From NCBI RefSeq assembly GCF_945859685.1, contig NC_079147.1, forward strand, positions 263,428,572 through 263,492,571: 64,000 nucleotides of DNA, given 5' to 3'. Of this stretch, positions 34,991 to 46,135 are shown piece after piece. The position numbers and the translations under genes are program-made. The notes beneath the pieces are model-generated. The model saw only the letters and a list, made by a program, of their open reading frames with translations, ran no database searches and was not told where the DNA came from. Source of the DNA: Eupeodes corollae (lineage: Eukaryota > Arthropoda > Insecta > Diptera > Syrphidae). Position 1 is the stretch's first letter. Every line of letters starts with the position of its first letter.

Positions 34991-35695
34991 TTTAATTGTA
35001 CTGTGATGTCGTTTTTGTTTTCATGGTCATTTTATTTCGGTGACATCTGCCAAATCTTTTGTTTATTATTCAGTTGTTTATGCCAAATCATCGTAGCAAG
35101 TTACACGATTGAACAGCACGTACAAATGATAAAACTTTTTTATCAAAATGTGTGTTCGTTATCAATGGGCGCATATCGCCCATTTTACGATAGATGTAGT
35201 GGCCCTTCATAGTCGAAGCTTCAACGTTTGGTGGCCAAATTTAAGACGATTAGAGACGCCGCAATATCGGCCGAGAACCAAGGCTGTCTATTCCTCACAG
35301 TGCACAAGAACTCGGCCTTTCGCAGACTTTTAAACTTAGCGAATTTCGCGTCGAGACTTGGGCCTACATCCATACAAGATCCAACTGACCCAGGAGCTCA
35401 GAGATCATGTCCATAGACAACGCTGTTTGTTTGCTGACTAGGCTTCGAATAGTTTGGAAGAGGACCCCAATTCGGGCCGAAAGATAATCTTTATCTAAGA
35501 AGCGCATTTTCGGATGGGACAACAATGACAACAACCCACGCAAGGTTCACCAGGTGATAATGCATCCTCAAAAAGTTACCATTTGATAAGAATTTTGGGC
35601 CGGCGGCGCAGCGTAACAACGAGCGCTACATAACGATGATATCTTATTTCTTATGGCCCAAATAGAACCATTGACTTAGACGACAGGACAGTGCT
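34991..35695 (+). pseudogene. Second mariner-like transposase relic
   Basis: TIEQHVQMIKLFYQNVCSL and RPFYDRCSGPS open the helix-turn-helix region, followed by SKLQRLVAKFKTIR and ANFASRLG. The frame then degrades. KIIFI*EAHFRMG near 35487 corresponds to the first DDE motif with its aspartate codon lost to a stop. The second and third motifs are missing because LINE sequence starts near 35696. Sequence upstream of the start (GACATCTGCCAAATCTTTTG) recurs at 48735, so both are one family, distinct from the element at 32968. Confidence 0.72.
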
Positions 35696-36755
35696 TCGTG
35701 TTACACAGCAAACTCTACGACATCTACACACAATACGGATTGCGAATCCAAAAAAAACACGGACCAGGTTTGGAATCCAATTGAAAAAGTGATATTTGAT
35801 TTTTTTATGAAATCCGGTTTTAGACAAGGCGACGATGCACTGTCATGCGACTTCTTCAAAATCGTTTTGGGAAGAATTGTGCAAAACTCAACCGTCAACA
35901 CTAGAGGCACAATCGTCCATATAATTACTCGGCTACGCTAATGATATTGACAAAATTGGAAGATCAAAACGTGATGTCAGTGGAGCGTTTTTGAGCATTG
36001 TGACGGAAGCGAAGAAGATGGGTTTAGTGGTCAATGAGGGCAAGACCAAGTATATGCTGTCATTAAAAAAGTACACTGAACAACGACGTCTTGGACAAAA
36101 CGTCACCATGGTCAGCTATAACTTCGAGGTAGTTAAGGACTTTGTCTACATAGGTACCGCTATTAACACAGACAACGACACCACCGCCAGCGCTGAAATC
36201 AAACGAAGAATAACTCTTGCAAATCGCTGCTTCTTTGGACTTAGAAAGCATTTGAGAAGTAAAGTTCTCTCTCGCGCATCTAAAATCACCATCTATAAGA
36301 CACTCATCATCCCGGTTCTCATTTATGGTGCTGAGGCTTAAACCCTGACAAAGAAAGATGAGAGCGTCTTAGGATGCTTCGAGAAAAAAATACTTAGGGA
36401 AATGTTTGGTCCCGTATGCATAGATGGAGAATGGAGGAGAGGATATAACGACTAACTGTACGGGCTGTAGAGCAATACTGACCTAGTTAACAGAATTAAA
36501 GTCCAACGGCTTAGATGGCTCATGTAGAGCGAATAGACATCAAAGCTTCAGCCCGGAAGGCCTTCGAATCCAATACCGAGGGACGGCGCAGTAGAGAAAG
36601 ACAACGACTCAGGTGGCGCACGCAGGAGGGTAAAGACCTCAACCAACTTGGCGTGTGAAACTGGAGACATCTAGTTAGGGACCGAACTGGCTGGAGACGC
36701 ATGTTGGTTGAGGCCCAAGTCCGCCGAATTGTACAGTCCAATTCTTAAAAAGCTC
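35696..36755 (+). pseudogene. LINE reverse transcriptase 3' part (family R)
   Basis: SGFRQGDDALSCDFF near 35815 is the motif before the catalytic box. The YADD region is shifted (CTACGCTAATGATATTGAC near 35933). The frame 35991-36341 then reads MGLVVNEGKTKYMLS, FVYIGTAINTD and TIYKTLIIPVLIYGAEA. After a stop replacing tryptophan come LTKKDESVLGCFEKKILR and KVQRLRWLM. The reading ends VRRIVQSNS then stop near 36746. The same family occurs in reverse at 45531 and, diverged, at 40340. It resembles RTE-like LINEs in wording, but the clade is not certain. Confidence 0.8.
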
Positions 36756-36860
36756 TATTTAAATGTTAATTTAATTTTTTTTCCAATAAATAAGTTATAT
36801 TGAACAAAAAAGAAAAGATACCTTCAAGAACAAGGTCTTAATTTTATGACCACAACTGTA

Positions 36861-38199
36861 TGTATAAAATGAAATGGAATGAATACTATATTAAATCATT
36901 TGGTCACGTTTTTGAATTATGCAAAAGCACACTACATACAGCAATAGGTAGGAAACTTGCTATAGTCATACCATTTCCTAGAACGTTTGGCTAACTGCGG
37001 GTTATGGTATTGCAACTATTTTTGTAATTTTCGCTAGTGCCGTGGTTTTTTTGGTACACAAATAATAATTTACATTTTTGCGTTTTGATAAAGTACAAGT
37101 TGAAAATACACACTAAAAAATAAAAATAAAAAAAAAAACTCTGACAAAAAAAATGTAAAATAAATAAATAAATAAAGCAATCTAGCAAAATTTTAATGAA
37201 GCACTTCCGCTGGGATGAACGATGAAGCTGCAACGTTATAATAGCCTTGGGATATAGAAGATACAAACTTTAGGTACAGTCAAATTAAAAATACAAAAAA
37301 AAACTATTTACGAACCCTGACCTTTTTAGTCAAAAGGCCAATCGACAAAATTAAAAAACAAAAATAAAAATAAACACAACTTACTGGCGTTCGTTGGTAA
37401 CCTATAAATATATGATACGACCGACCAACCAACCGACCGACCGACCTAGAGAGTTGGTACTTTCCTAAATTTAAATCGCTTACATATATGTAGGGACGAC
37501 TATTTATTGTTTGGAAGGAAAATTATTATTTAACGAATATTTCATATGAATTCGTTTGTATTTCGAAGGAAAAATGTTTATTATATTAAAGTATAGTTTT
37601 CTACAGATATACGAGTATTCCCGGAGAGATTTAAATTTGTAATTGCACATTTAATTGCAGAATTAAATATGTGTATAGCTACATAGTTTATTCGAATTTG
37701 AATTTTATATTATGGTTGGTGTAAAAGACCAATGGACGGATGTAATTTTATATGCAAATAGAGTAGAGCTCATATTTTTACTAACTTATTTAAGGGAAAA
37801 TAGAGATGAAGTGTTGCTAAATGGTAACATATGCATATTCAAAGTGAAATGTTATTTAGAACATAGAATAGTTAAATGATTACTTTTTTACGTCTCTGTT
37901 GTTTTTTTACTACAATTAGGTATAAATCACACCAAAATCATAAATGTCAAAAAAAGAAGTTAGATTCGCTTGTACACATTAGGATAATAAGTCTGTCTTG
38001 AAATCAATAAGACCTAAGAATATGCATAGTTCCAAAATAACGAAGATTTATCATTGACACTAGACGTTCACGACATTCACGAGCAGAATAATTCTCAGAA
38101 GGAAAACGAGAAAGTATGAAAAGCATGAGTTCGTAAATATCAGAAGCGGAAATAAGCTTTGAAGGTTCTATTGAACCAAAATTTACAATTGCATAAACC
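36861..38199. other. Unassigned DNA
   Basis: No gene is recognised. A CCGA/CCAA tetranucleotide run lies at 37420-37445, and the rest is AT-rich. Confidence 0.55.
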
Positions 38200-40335
38200 T
38201 CAAATCAAATCGATCACTCCATATTATACAGCAGAAATGGAGGAAGTCAATGTGCGATGTTCGTAACGAAAGAAAGGCTTTGCATTTAGTGACCATCTCT
38301 TGCTACTGGGTTTGCTTCGCTTACGAACAGCTGCTGTACAGCGTCGCTCAGAGGGTATAGCAAGGAGACCAAGATTTAACACAAGCGTTCTAAATGACCC
38401 TAATGTACGTCTTAATTTCGTCACTACACTCGGCGACAAAGCATCGAAAATAAAAAATGCTGGCTTATCAGTAGATACTTTGTGGAGCCAAATTAATAGC
38501 GCTTACATTTAAGCTGAAACTGAAACTATGTATAACCAGACAGACAAGAGTTAGAGATTATTGGATATCCCAAGCCACCTGGGACAAAATCACATATCGA
38601 AGAACACTTAAAATTAGAATCAATTCAGAAAGTGATGCTTAGCGGAAATTGATTCTACGAAACGAGTATAAAGCATCTTATAAGACAGTGCAGTGGTGTG
38701 TGAGACGTGACAAGAGTGAAAGGGTGGACAAACTTGAGGAAAATGCGCAACATTCTGCAGGAAGAGATGAGGGGACGCAAGGGAGCTGTATAAAATCACT
38801 AAATACATTTTCGGACAGCGTAGTAGCACTAACACTAACCATCCCGTGTTAGATTTGAATTGCAACCTTTTAGTGACGATAAGAGATCAGCTACAAAGAT
38901 GGAAGGACCACTTTTGTGAGCTGTTAAACGATGACCACAATGCAGTTGGGGGAATTGACATCAGTCCCCCAACAAGTGCAGAGATAAGTAATCTTCTAAA
39001 GAAATACAAAGCAGCTGGGCTTGATGGTATTCCCGCAGAATTCCTAAAAGCAGACGCTGAGGCAGCTTCCCGTATTTTGCTCGTGCAGGCTTTCGGGAAG
39101 AGTTAAACTTACCCAAAGGACTGGCAGGATGGAGTTATTGTAAAGCTACCAAAGAAAGGAAACCTCAAAATCTGCCGATCGTGCGTCGATCAAATCAACA
39201 CCTTGCGAAACATACTTCAACAATCATCTGAGTACCAATCACTGCTGCACCTAATGTTTGTAGATTTTGAGAAGGCGTTTGATCGGGTCAATCGTGAATG
39301 CATCTGGAGATCGCTTACTGTGCGAGGAATCCCTGAGAAAACTGACGCTGTTATTAAAGACTCGTACAACAATGCAAGGTGTTTTGTGTTGCACAATGGA
39401 CAACTTACCGACTTCGTCGATGTGCGTCAAGGAGTGAGACAAGGAGATGTCCTGTCACCAATTCTGTTTTTGCCGGCGATTGACGATGTAATGTGTGTCC
39501 CGTTGGGTACAAATGACCGACACGGTATCCAATGGATTCTGTTTGACAAGCCACTAGATTATGCTGACGATATATGTCTCATGGCAAACAACACGGCAGG
39601 CTTAAATCAGATGTGTCATTTGCTGCAATTGAATGGAGAGGTGGCTGCATTAACACAAATAAGACCAAAGTAACGACCACGGGCCAAAGCACACAAGCTA
39701 TTCTAAGGCAGGGAACCATGGAAGTAGGTCGAGCAGTTTAATTATCTGGGAAGTTTTATAGCTCTCGATGAACGACCTAGATGTTAACAGTATAATAAAA
39801 AAAAAGCTCGTTGTGCATTTGGAATCCTTTCGCCTGTGTGGAACTCTAGAAAAATAATGCTACGCACCAACTTGAAGCTCTTCGAATCCATAGTCAGATC
39901 AGCGCTGTTATATGGTTCTGAAACATGAAAATGCTCTGCCAATATCTCGAGCAGACTACAAGCTTTAGTTAACCGTCGCCTGCGCTCTATTCTGAACATC
40001 CAGTGGCCGCAAACCATATCTAACGTTGAGCTGTGAAATAGGACTGGACAGAAAAAATTGGACATCATGCAACGGAAATGGCGTTGGATAGGCCATACAC
40101 TGAGGAAACCGGACGACAATTTAGCGAAAAATTCCGTCTAATTTAAAACCTAGGGTAATAGACGCGATGGAAGACCAAATACAACTTGGAGGAACATCAG
40201 TTTTGAAGGAGGCTCGTTCTTAAGGTATTCAATCTTGGCTGCAGCTGAGGTTAATTACGGTGAATCGGGATAGGTGGAACTATCTTGTTGCTGCCCTATG
40301 CTCCAGGAGGCGTTAAAGCGCTGCTGTGCTTGCAG
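38200..40335 (+). pseudogene. LINE with RT, EN end to C-terminus (family Q)
   Basis: It opens inside the endonuclease-RT linker: a damaged SDH-like start near 38290, then RRPRFNTSVLNDPNVRLNFV and SVDTLWSQINSAYI. Then come VLDLNCNLLVTIRDQLQRWK, HFCELLNDD and AAGLDGIPAEFLKADAEAAS (the RT entry motif). The frame 39203-39673 has FVDFEKAFDRVNRECIW, VRQGVRQGDVLSPILF and the YADD box at 39559. A C-terminal region follows in broken frames (YGSET near 39915, RRKWRWIGHTLRKP near 40075, NRDRWN-like near 40270). A piece between the entry motif and NQINTLR is deleted. Stops and shifts make it non-functional. An RTE-like affiliation is probable but not proven. Confidence 0.82.
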
Positions 40336-41094
40336 CCGGACAACATATATAAACCTCAAACCGAAGGCTGCAAAAATCAAAGTGGAAACATGATAATAGA
40401 ACTGCAGTCAATGCTGAGAATATGGAACAACTACCTCAACAGACTGTCTACAGACAAAATTCCGTTGACGGGTAGAATGGTCCAATGAATATAGACGATG
40501 AAAACCAATAATCCTATTTTCTAAAATAAGGCGACGTAAAAATTGCCATATCTAAGCTGAAGTCCAACAAGGCCGCTGAAGCAGAAACCTTTCATGCCGA
40601 GTTTCATAAGCATAAACGTCTTAAAAACATTGTCAATCTTGTCGAGGCCTTGGTCGTCACCATCAACAGGCGTAATTTTGAGGTAGTTAAGCCACTCTAT
40701 CGAGAAATCCTCGTCTTCTTATACGGTGCAGAAGTATGGGCTATGACAAAAGTAGAGAAAAGCACTTTGGGTCGTTTGAAGAGAAAAGTTGCGTGCGTAT
40801 GCAATCTTTTCAGCGACTCAGACTTAGCAAGAATGGTAAAAGTCCAACGACTACGATTGATGGGTCACGTAGAGCGCATAGAAACCAGTGCTCCGGCCAG
40901 GAAAGTCTTCAAATCTACAGCCACAATACAGCGCAATAGAGGAAGACCGCGAATCAGCTGGCGCGCACATGTGGAAAGTGACCTCACCCAACTTGGTGCG
41001 CGAAACTGGTGACATCTAGCTAGGGACCGAGAAAGATATAGAAGTTTGTTGGGTGAAGCCCTAGTTCACACAGGACTGTAGCGCCACCTTAAGT
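40336..41094 (+). pseudogene. LINE 3' end (family R relative), internally deleted
   Basis: An RT entry motif with SKLKSNKAA near 40550 is followed, after an internal deletion, by the C-terminal frame 40650-41012. That frame reads VFLYGAEVWAMTKVEKSTLG, KVQRLRLMGHVERIET, APARKVFKS and RGRPRISWRAHVESDLTQLG. The element ends ACTGTAGCGCCACCTTAAG. The same wording occurs in the LINE at 35696. Its terminal 35 bp resembles the SINE tail, and a SINE head begins directly after it. Confidence 0.8.
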
Positions 41095-41400
41095 AAGTAG
41101 TAATACCCGTGGCTTGAAAGTGAATAGAACTGTCATGTTAGAGGTCTTGGGTTCAATCCCTATCTGTGCCATCAAGAGTTTAATTCGCGGTCAATGCATC
41201 TTGCTTCGAATTGACGAATCCTCCAAGTAAAAATTATTGTCATGAAAAGTGCTTTTTCAAATTAGCCGTTTGGATTCGTTTTAAAACTGTAGTTCTCCTA
41301 CATCCCTAATAACATTTCTCGCACACAGAAATAGTTGATAGTTGTAAGTCGCTAGGCCCTAATCCTCAACGAACTATTGCGCTAACTAATTTATTTATAA
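41095..41400 (+). mobile_element. tRNA-derived SINE, copy 3
   Basis: The head TAGTAATACCCGTGGCTTG has a decayed A box and a good B box (GGGTTCAATCC). The body and tail follow the family (GTGCTTTTTCAAATTAGCCG, ACATTTCTCGCACACAG, GTTGTAAGTCGCTAGGCCCT, CTAATTTATTTATAAA). It abuts the 3' end of a LINE, either by targeted insertion or by a joint event. Confidence 0.85.
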
Positions 41401-41639
41401 ACAGTATTTTGAACTGGACATTTAATTAGTATACCTTTTTTTTAAGAACTAATTGAATACGACCCCTCAATCGAAAAAGTGAAAAATTAAAAAAAAAATA
41501 TCAGCAAGGTCTGCATCTCAGAAAATTTTTATATCTAATAGAATTGATATTTGGTAAGTTAAATTTCCTTGTTATCTTAGTAAGTATTGCAAATTTTAAC
41601 ATTGCAGTATTTTTTTGCCGTAATTTTTAGTCCTTAGAA

Positions 41640-42055
41640 TATGGGCGTTGCAGGATTTCCTCAGCGGGTTTTCCTTTATAGCAAGGGAAATTTACTTCCT
41701 TGGCCCTAATATCCTCTTTACAGCTCGCATAAAACCATGAATTTTCCTTAGGTCTGATGCTTTTAACCCCGTTTGGGATATAAGTTCTCATTCCCAGGAG
41801 AATCAAACTTGTGATTATATCAGCGCTGATGTCACTATCGAGGAACCATAATGACCAGTTAAAGATCCTGAAATAATTATTGACACCGTCTCAGTTGTCT
41901 TTCTCATATTGCAAAACGGTTCTTTTAGGATTTTTTTCTTTAACTGGACAGTTTTGACACGAGAAATTTGCCAATATAACACACATCGACAGATGCCCCT
42001 TGAAAATATAGAACAATAACAGTGTAACATCAAGGTCGGAGGCAGCGTTTCCACT
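41640..42055 (-). pseudogene. LINE EN-RT linker fragment (family A)
   Basis: On the minus strand the frame reads LLFYIFKGHLSMCVILANF, then a damaged VLQYEKDN, then DISADIITSLILLGMRTYIP and VKSIRPKENSWF. This overlaps the beginning of the copy at 59963 (DMITSLILLGMRTFIPNRVK) and extends further upstream, so together they cover the linker from endonuclease to RT. It is short, truncated at both ends and carries a premature stop. Confidence 0.72.
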
Positions 42056-42525
42056 TTACTTCAATTGATGTAGATCTACTTCTTTTTTTCAAATAAATTT
42101 AAAATCTACTTCCTACTTCGCACAATCATCAAAATATTAAAATCTGTTTCATTTTTAAGGCCTATGTTTCTGCCTACTTCAATTATATAAAAATAGGCTC
42201 AATCTTGTCCTTTTTTTTTCTTATCATTCTTGTATCTAGTTTTAAAATTTTCTTGAAAATCAAAAATAGCTTGAGTGTTTGCATTTGCGGTGAGGTTCCA
42301 TTTTATCTAATGTATTCTAGTTTAACCTTCAAAAAAATCGTGTCCCCCAATTTCGTCGGTTTGTCTTTCCTGTTTTTTTTTTAACTAAAAATATCAGTAG
42401 TCCTAATAAAAATTCGTATGGTCAAAAACCGATAATTCAAATTTTCTCAAAAACAGACCGATAGATTTTGCTTAAATGTTTGTTCTTAGTTTGGCTCCTT
42501 TCAATATAAAAATATTGAATTTTTA
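42056..42525. other. Unassigned DNA with ATCTACTTC motifs
   Basis: The motif AAATCTACTTC and variants occur several times near 42070-42115. The same motif recurs three times at 45450-45515, on the other side of the compound repeat. No gene is seen. Confidence 0.5.
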
Positions 42526-44917
42526 TTAACTTCCCATAGGAAGTTATTGTAATGGGTCCGATTTGTCAATTTGAAAATTTTGACATTTCTCGACGTTTCA
42601 AGGTCCCTAGAGTCGAAATAAAAGATTTTTAGAAAGATGTCTGTGCGTGCGTGTGTACGTACGTTCGTACGTCCGTACGTCCGTACGTCTGTTCGTCCGT
42701 ACGTCCGTACATTCGCGACGTTTTTTTCGTCGTCCATAGCTCAAGAACCAGAAGAGATATCGACTTCAAATAAATTTTGTTATACAGATAATAAGGCAGA
42801 AAGATGCAGAAAGGGCTCTCAAGAAAATTGCGTTTGTGGTTTTTTTACCATAGCAGTTTAAAAAAAGGTGAAAATTTTGGTTAACCCTAAATATCTTACG
42901 AACCAAAAACGCTAGAGACTTGAATTAAATTTTATATAATAAACTGTAACGTGATCTAAAAGAAGTATATTTTTTGAAAAAAATCTATCTAACGGTTTTT
43001 TTTTAAATCAAAAAAACTGAAAAAAAAAATTTGTCACCTCCTAAATTTAACGACTGAAATATGATTTCATCTCCAAAACAATTTTGAACAACGGAAAATA
43101 ATGTTTTTGAAATCTGATAAAATTTTGAGAAAAATCGAATTGATAGTTTTTTTTTATAAAAAATAAAAATCTAAAAAAAACATTACTCAAAGTTCGTAAA
43201 AATTAAATATCGATTAAAATATCTTTTCAAATTTGCGTACTATTTTTTATAGATTTTGTTTTTTTATGAAAAACGGACTGTTGGATTTTTATATAAAAAT
43301 CACTGAATATCGAAAACAATATTTTCTGTAAAATAAAATAAGTTTGAAGCCAATATTTTTAATTTTTGAAAAGCTATTTGAGTCGAAAGTAAATTTTTAC
43401 CAAGTTTTAGTATTGTTTTTTTTTAGAGTTTTATTTTTTGTAAAAAAACCGTCAATTCGATTTTCTTCAAAATTCTATCGAATGTTGAAAACAATATTTT
43501 CTATAAGATAAAATTAGTTTGAAGCCAATATTTTATAGTTTTGAAAAGATATTTGAGTCGAAAATCAATTTTTACCAACTTTTGTTAAATTTTTTTTTAG
43601 GTATTTAATTTTTTGTACAAAAACTATCAATTCGATTTTTTTCAAAATTTTACTAAATGTTAACAACAATATTTTTTGAAAGATAAAAGTAGTTAAAAGC
43701 CAATATCTACAATTTTTGAAAAGATATTTGAGTCGAAAATCAATTTTTACCAACTTTTATAAATTTTTTGTAAAAAACTGTCAATTCGATTTTTTTCAAC
43801 ATCTTTCAGAATGCTTAAAACAATATTTCTTATAAGATAAAATAAGTTTGAAGTCTAACTTTCAAGTTTTTGAAAAGATATTTGAATCCATATTCAATGT
43901 TTACCAACTTTTGTTAATTTTTGTTCGGTTTTTATTTTTTTATAAAAAAAACTGTCAATTCGATTTTGTTCAAAATTTTATTGAATGTTGACAACAATAT
44001 TTTTTGAAAGATAAAAGTAAATTAAAGCCAATATCTCAAAGTTTTGAAAAGATATTTGAGTCGAAAATCAATTTTTACCAACTTTTATTAATTTTTTTTT
44101 TAGGTTTTTATTTTTTGTAAAAAAAACTGTCAATTCGATTTTCTTCAAAATTTTACTGAATATTGAAAACAATATTTCTTATAAAATAAAATAAGTTTGA
44201 AGCCTAAATTTTAAGTTTTTGAAAAGATATTTGAATCGATATTTAATTTTTACGAACTTTGAGTAATGTTTTTTTTAGATTTTTATTCTTTATAAAAAAA
44301 CTGTCAATTCGATTTTTCTCAAAATTTTATCAGATGTAAAAAACATTATTCTTCGTTGCACAAAATTGTTTTAGAGATAAAATCGTATTTCAGTCGTAAA
44401 ATTTTAGAGGTGACATTTTTTTTTCAGTTTTATTGATTTATAAAAAAATCGTTATATTGATTTTTTTCAAAAAATATACGTGTTTGGTATCACGTTACAA
44501 TATTATATAAAGTTTAATTCAAGTCTCTAGCGTTTTTGGTTCGTAAGATATTTAGGGTTAACCAAAATTTTCACCTTTTTTTAAACTGCTATGGTAAAAA
44601 AACCACCCACGCAATTTTCTTGAAAGCCCTTTCTGCATCTTTCTGCCTTATTATCTGTATAACAAAATTTATTTGAAGTCGATATTTCTTCTGGTTCTTG
44701 AGCTATGGACGACGAAAAAAAACGTCGCGAACGTACGGACGTACGGACGAACAGACGTACGGACGTACGGACGTACGGACGTACGGACACACGCACGCAC
44801 AGACATCTTTCCAAAAATCTTTTATTTCGACTCTAGGGACCTTGAAACGTCGAGAAATGTCAAAATTTTCATTCTGACAAATCGGACCCATTACAATAAC
44901 TTCCTATGGGAAGTTAA
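42526..44917. repeat. Palindromic compound of the AACTTCC family, 2.4 kb
   Basis: The right part, 43228-44917, is a forward copy lacking only the first 95 bp or so of the family, with about seven tandem units of 150-175 bp. Fused to its left side is about 700 bp of the family's 3' portion in reverse (42526-43227). Both outer ends are therefore the same terminal hairpin (AACTTCCCATAGGAAGTT and AACTTCCTATGGGAAGTT). The two arms match closely, including the ACGTCCGTACG-type microsatellites at 42650-42720 and 44729-44798. The junction falls at CTTTTCAAATTTGCGTAC. Confidence 0.87.
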
Positions 44918-45530
44918 TAAAGGCATTTTTGAGAAATCAAATGGTATTTAAATTAAAAACAAACTTTTTTTGAAGGTAAATTTTAATTCTTAAAATACAG
45001 GTAAAAGTTTTAATCAGACTTTTCATGCGAGTTCATGCGAACCAGTCGAGCAATTTATTTATTTTCTGTTTGTTAATGTTATTTGTGTTTAGTTGTGCTC
45101 TTTGTGTTTTTTTGGATTTAATTTTTTGTTTTGAATTTAAAAAGATATGTTTTCAAGATGTTCAAAAAAAAAGATAAAAGGTTTGTTCATATACTAAAAT
45201 TGTATAATGATTATAATAACTATTTCTTGTAGAACTCGTACTTTGCAATCCTTTAGTCATTTCATTTGACCAAAACAGGCCCAATCTTTGCGTTTTCGAT
45301 GCAAAAAACCAAAATTAATTTAAGAAATATAACATTGACATATTGAATTATATGATATGAAAGCTTAAATAATTCTATTTCTATTTTTTTTTTTCATTGA
45401 AATAATGTAATCTACAAATATATAGAATAATAGGAAAAATTTCATTTTTGAAATCTACTTCCATTTTTTCTCAATCTACTTCGCTTTTTTCCTAAAATCT
45501 ACTTCCACTCTTTTCTAACTAACTAAATTA
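44918..45530. other. Unassigned DNA
   Basis: No gene is seen. Three ATCTACTTC motifs lie at its right end, matching those left of the compound repeat. Confidence 0.5.
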
Positions 45531-46135
45531 GTGTTGCTGTACAGCCCGTACAGTTTGTCGTTGTATCTTCTGCTGCATTCTCCATCTATGCATACGGGAC
45601 CAAAAATCACTCGAAGAATTTTTCTCTCGAAGCATCCTAAGAAGCTCTCATCCTTCTTTGGTCCAAGCCTCAGTGCCATAAATGAGAACCGAGATAATGA
45701 GTGTCTTATAGATGGTGATTTAAGATGATCAAAAGAGAACTTTACTACTCAATTGCCTTCTAAGTCCAAAGAAGCAGCAATTTGCAAGAGTTATTCTTCG
45801 TTTGATATCAGAGCTGGTGTCGTTGTCTGTGCCTAGGCAGACAAAGTCCTTAACTACCTCGAAGTTATAGCTGTCCATAGTGACGTTTTATCCAAGACGT
45901 CATATGTATAGCATACTTGGTCTTCCCTCATTGACCAATACACCCATTTTCTTCGCTTCCGTCGCAATGCTCAAAAACGCTCCATTGACATCAAGCTTTG
46001 ATCTTCCCATTATGTCAATATCATCTGCGTATACGAATAATTGGTTGGACCTTTAGAAGATTGTGCCTCTAGTGCTGACGGTTGAGTTTTGCACAATTCT
46101 TTCCAGAACGATATTGAAGAAGTTGGTCTGCAAAA
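45531..46135 (-). pseudogene. LINE reverse transcriptase fragment (family R)
   Basis: Reverse complement of this stretch follows the LINE at 35696-36480 almost base for base over long runs, including GTGACGGAAGCGAAGAA, AACTTCGAGGTAGTTAAGGA and TTCTCGAGAGAAAAATTCTT-like sequence. It covers from the segment before the catalytic box, which is intact in sequence here (TACGCAGATGATATTGACA), to the DGEWRR-like region near 45580. It carries stops and is truncated on both sides. Confidence 0.82.

Larger units (their letters stand above)
31675..36860. mobile_element. Tc1-like element remnant filled with nested insertions
   Basis: The left end TACAGTTATGGTCATAAAAT and the inverted right end TACAGTTGTGGTCATAAAAT match at 23 of 25 bases over their full 25 bp. 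They begin with TA and read like Tc1-family termini such as those of Bari. No transposase belonging to these ends is found between them. The interior consists of a reverse LINE, a MITE, a mariner-like element, a SINE, a mariner relic and a forward LINE. The simplest reading is a short Tc1-type element or MITE that served as landing site for later elements. Confidence 0.72.

Noticed and set aside
42501..42861. Frames with RTYGRTDVRT-like repeats, also at 44581-44951, 23553-23921 and 2025-2261
   Set aside because: They are translations of the GTAC/GTCC microsatellite and flanks inside the AACTTCC repeat, appear on both strands and end with the repeat.
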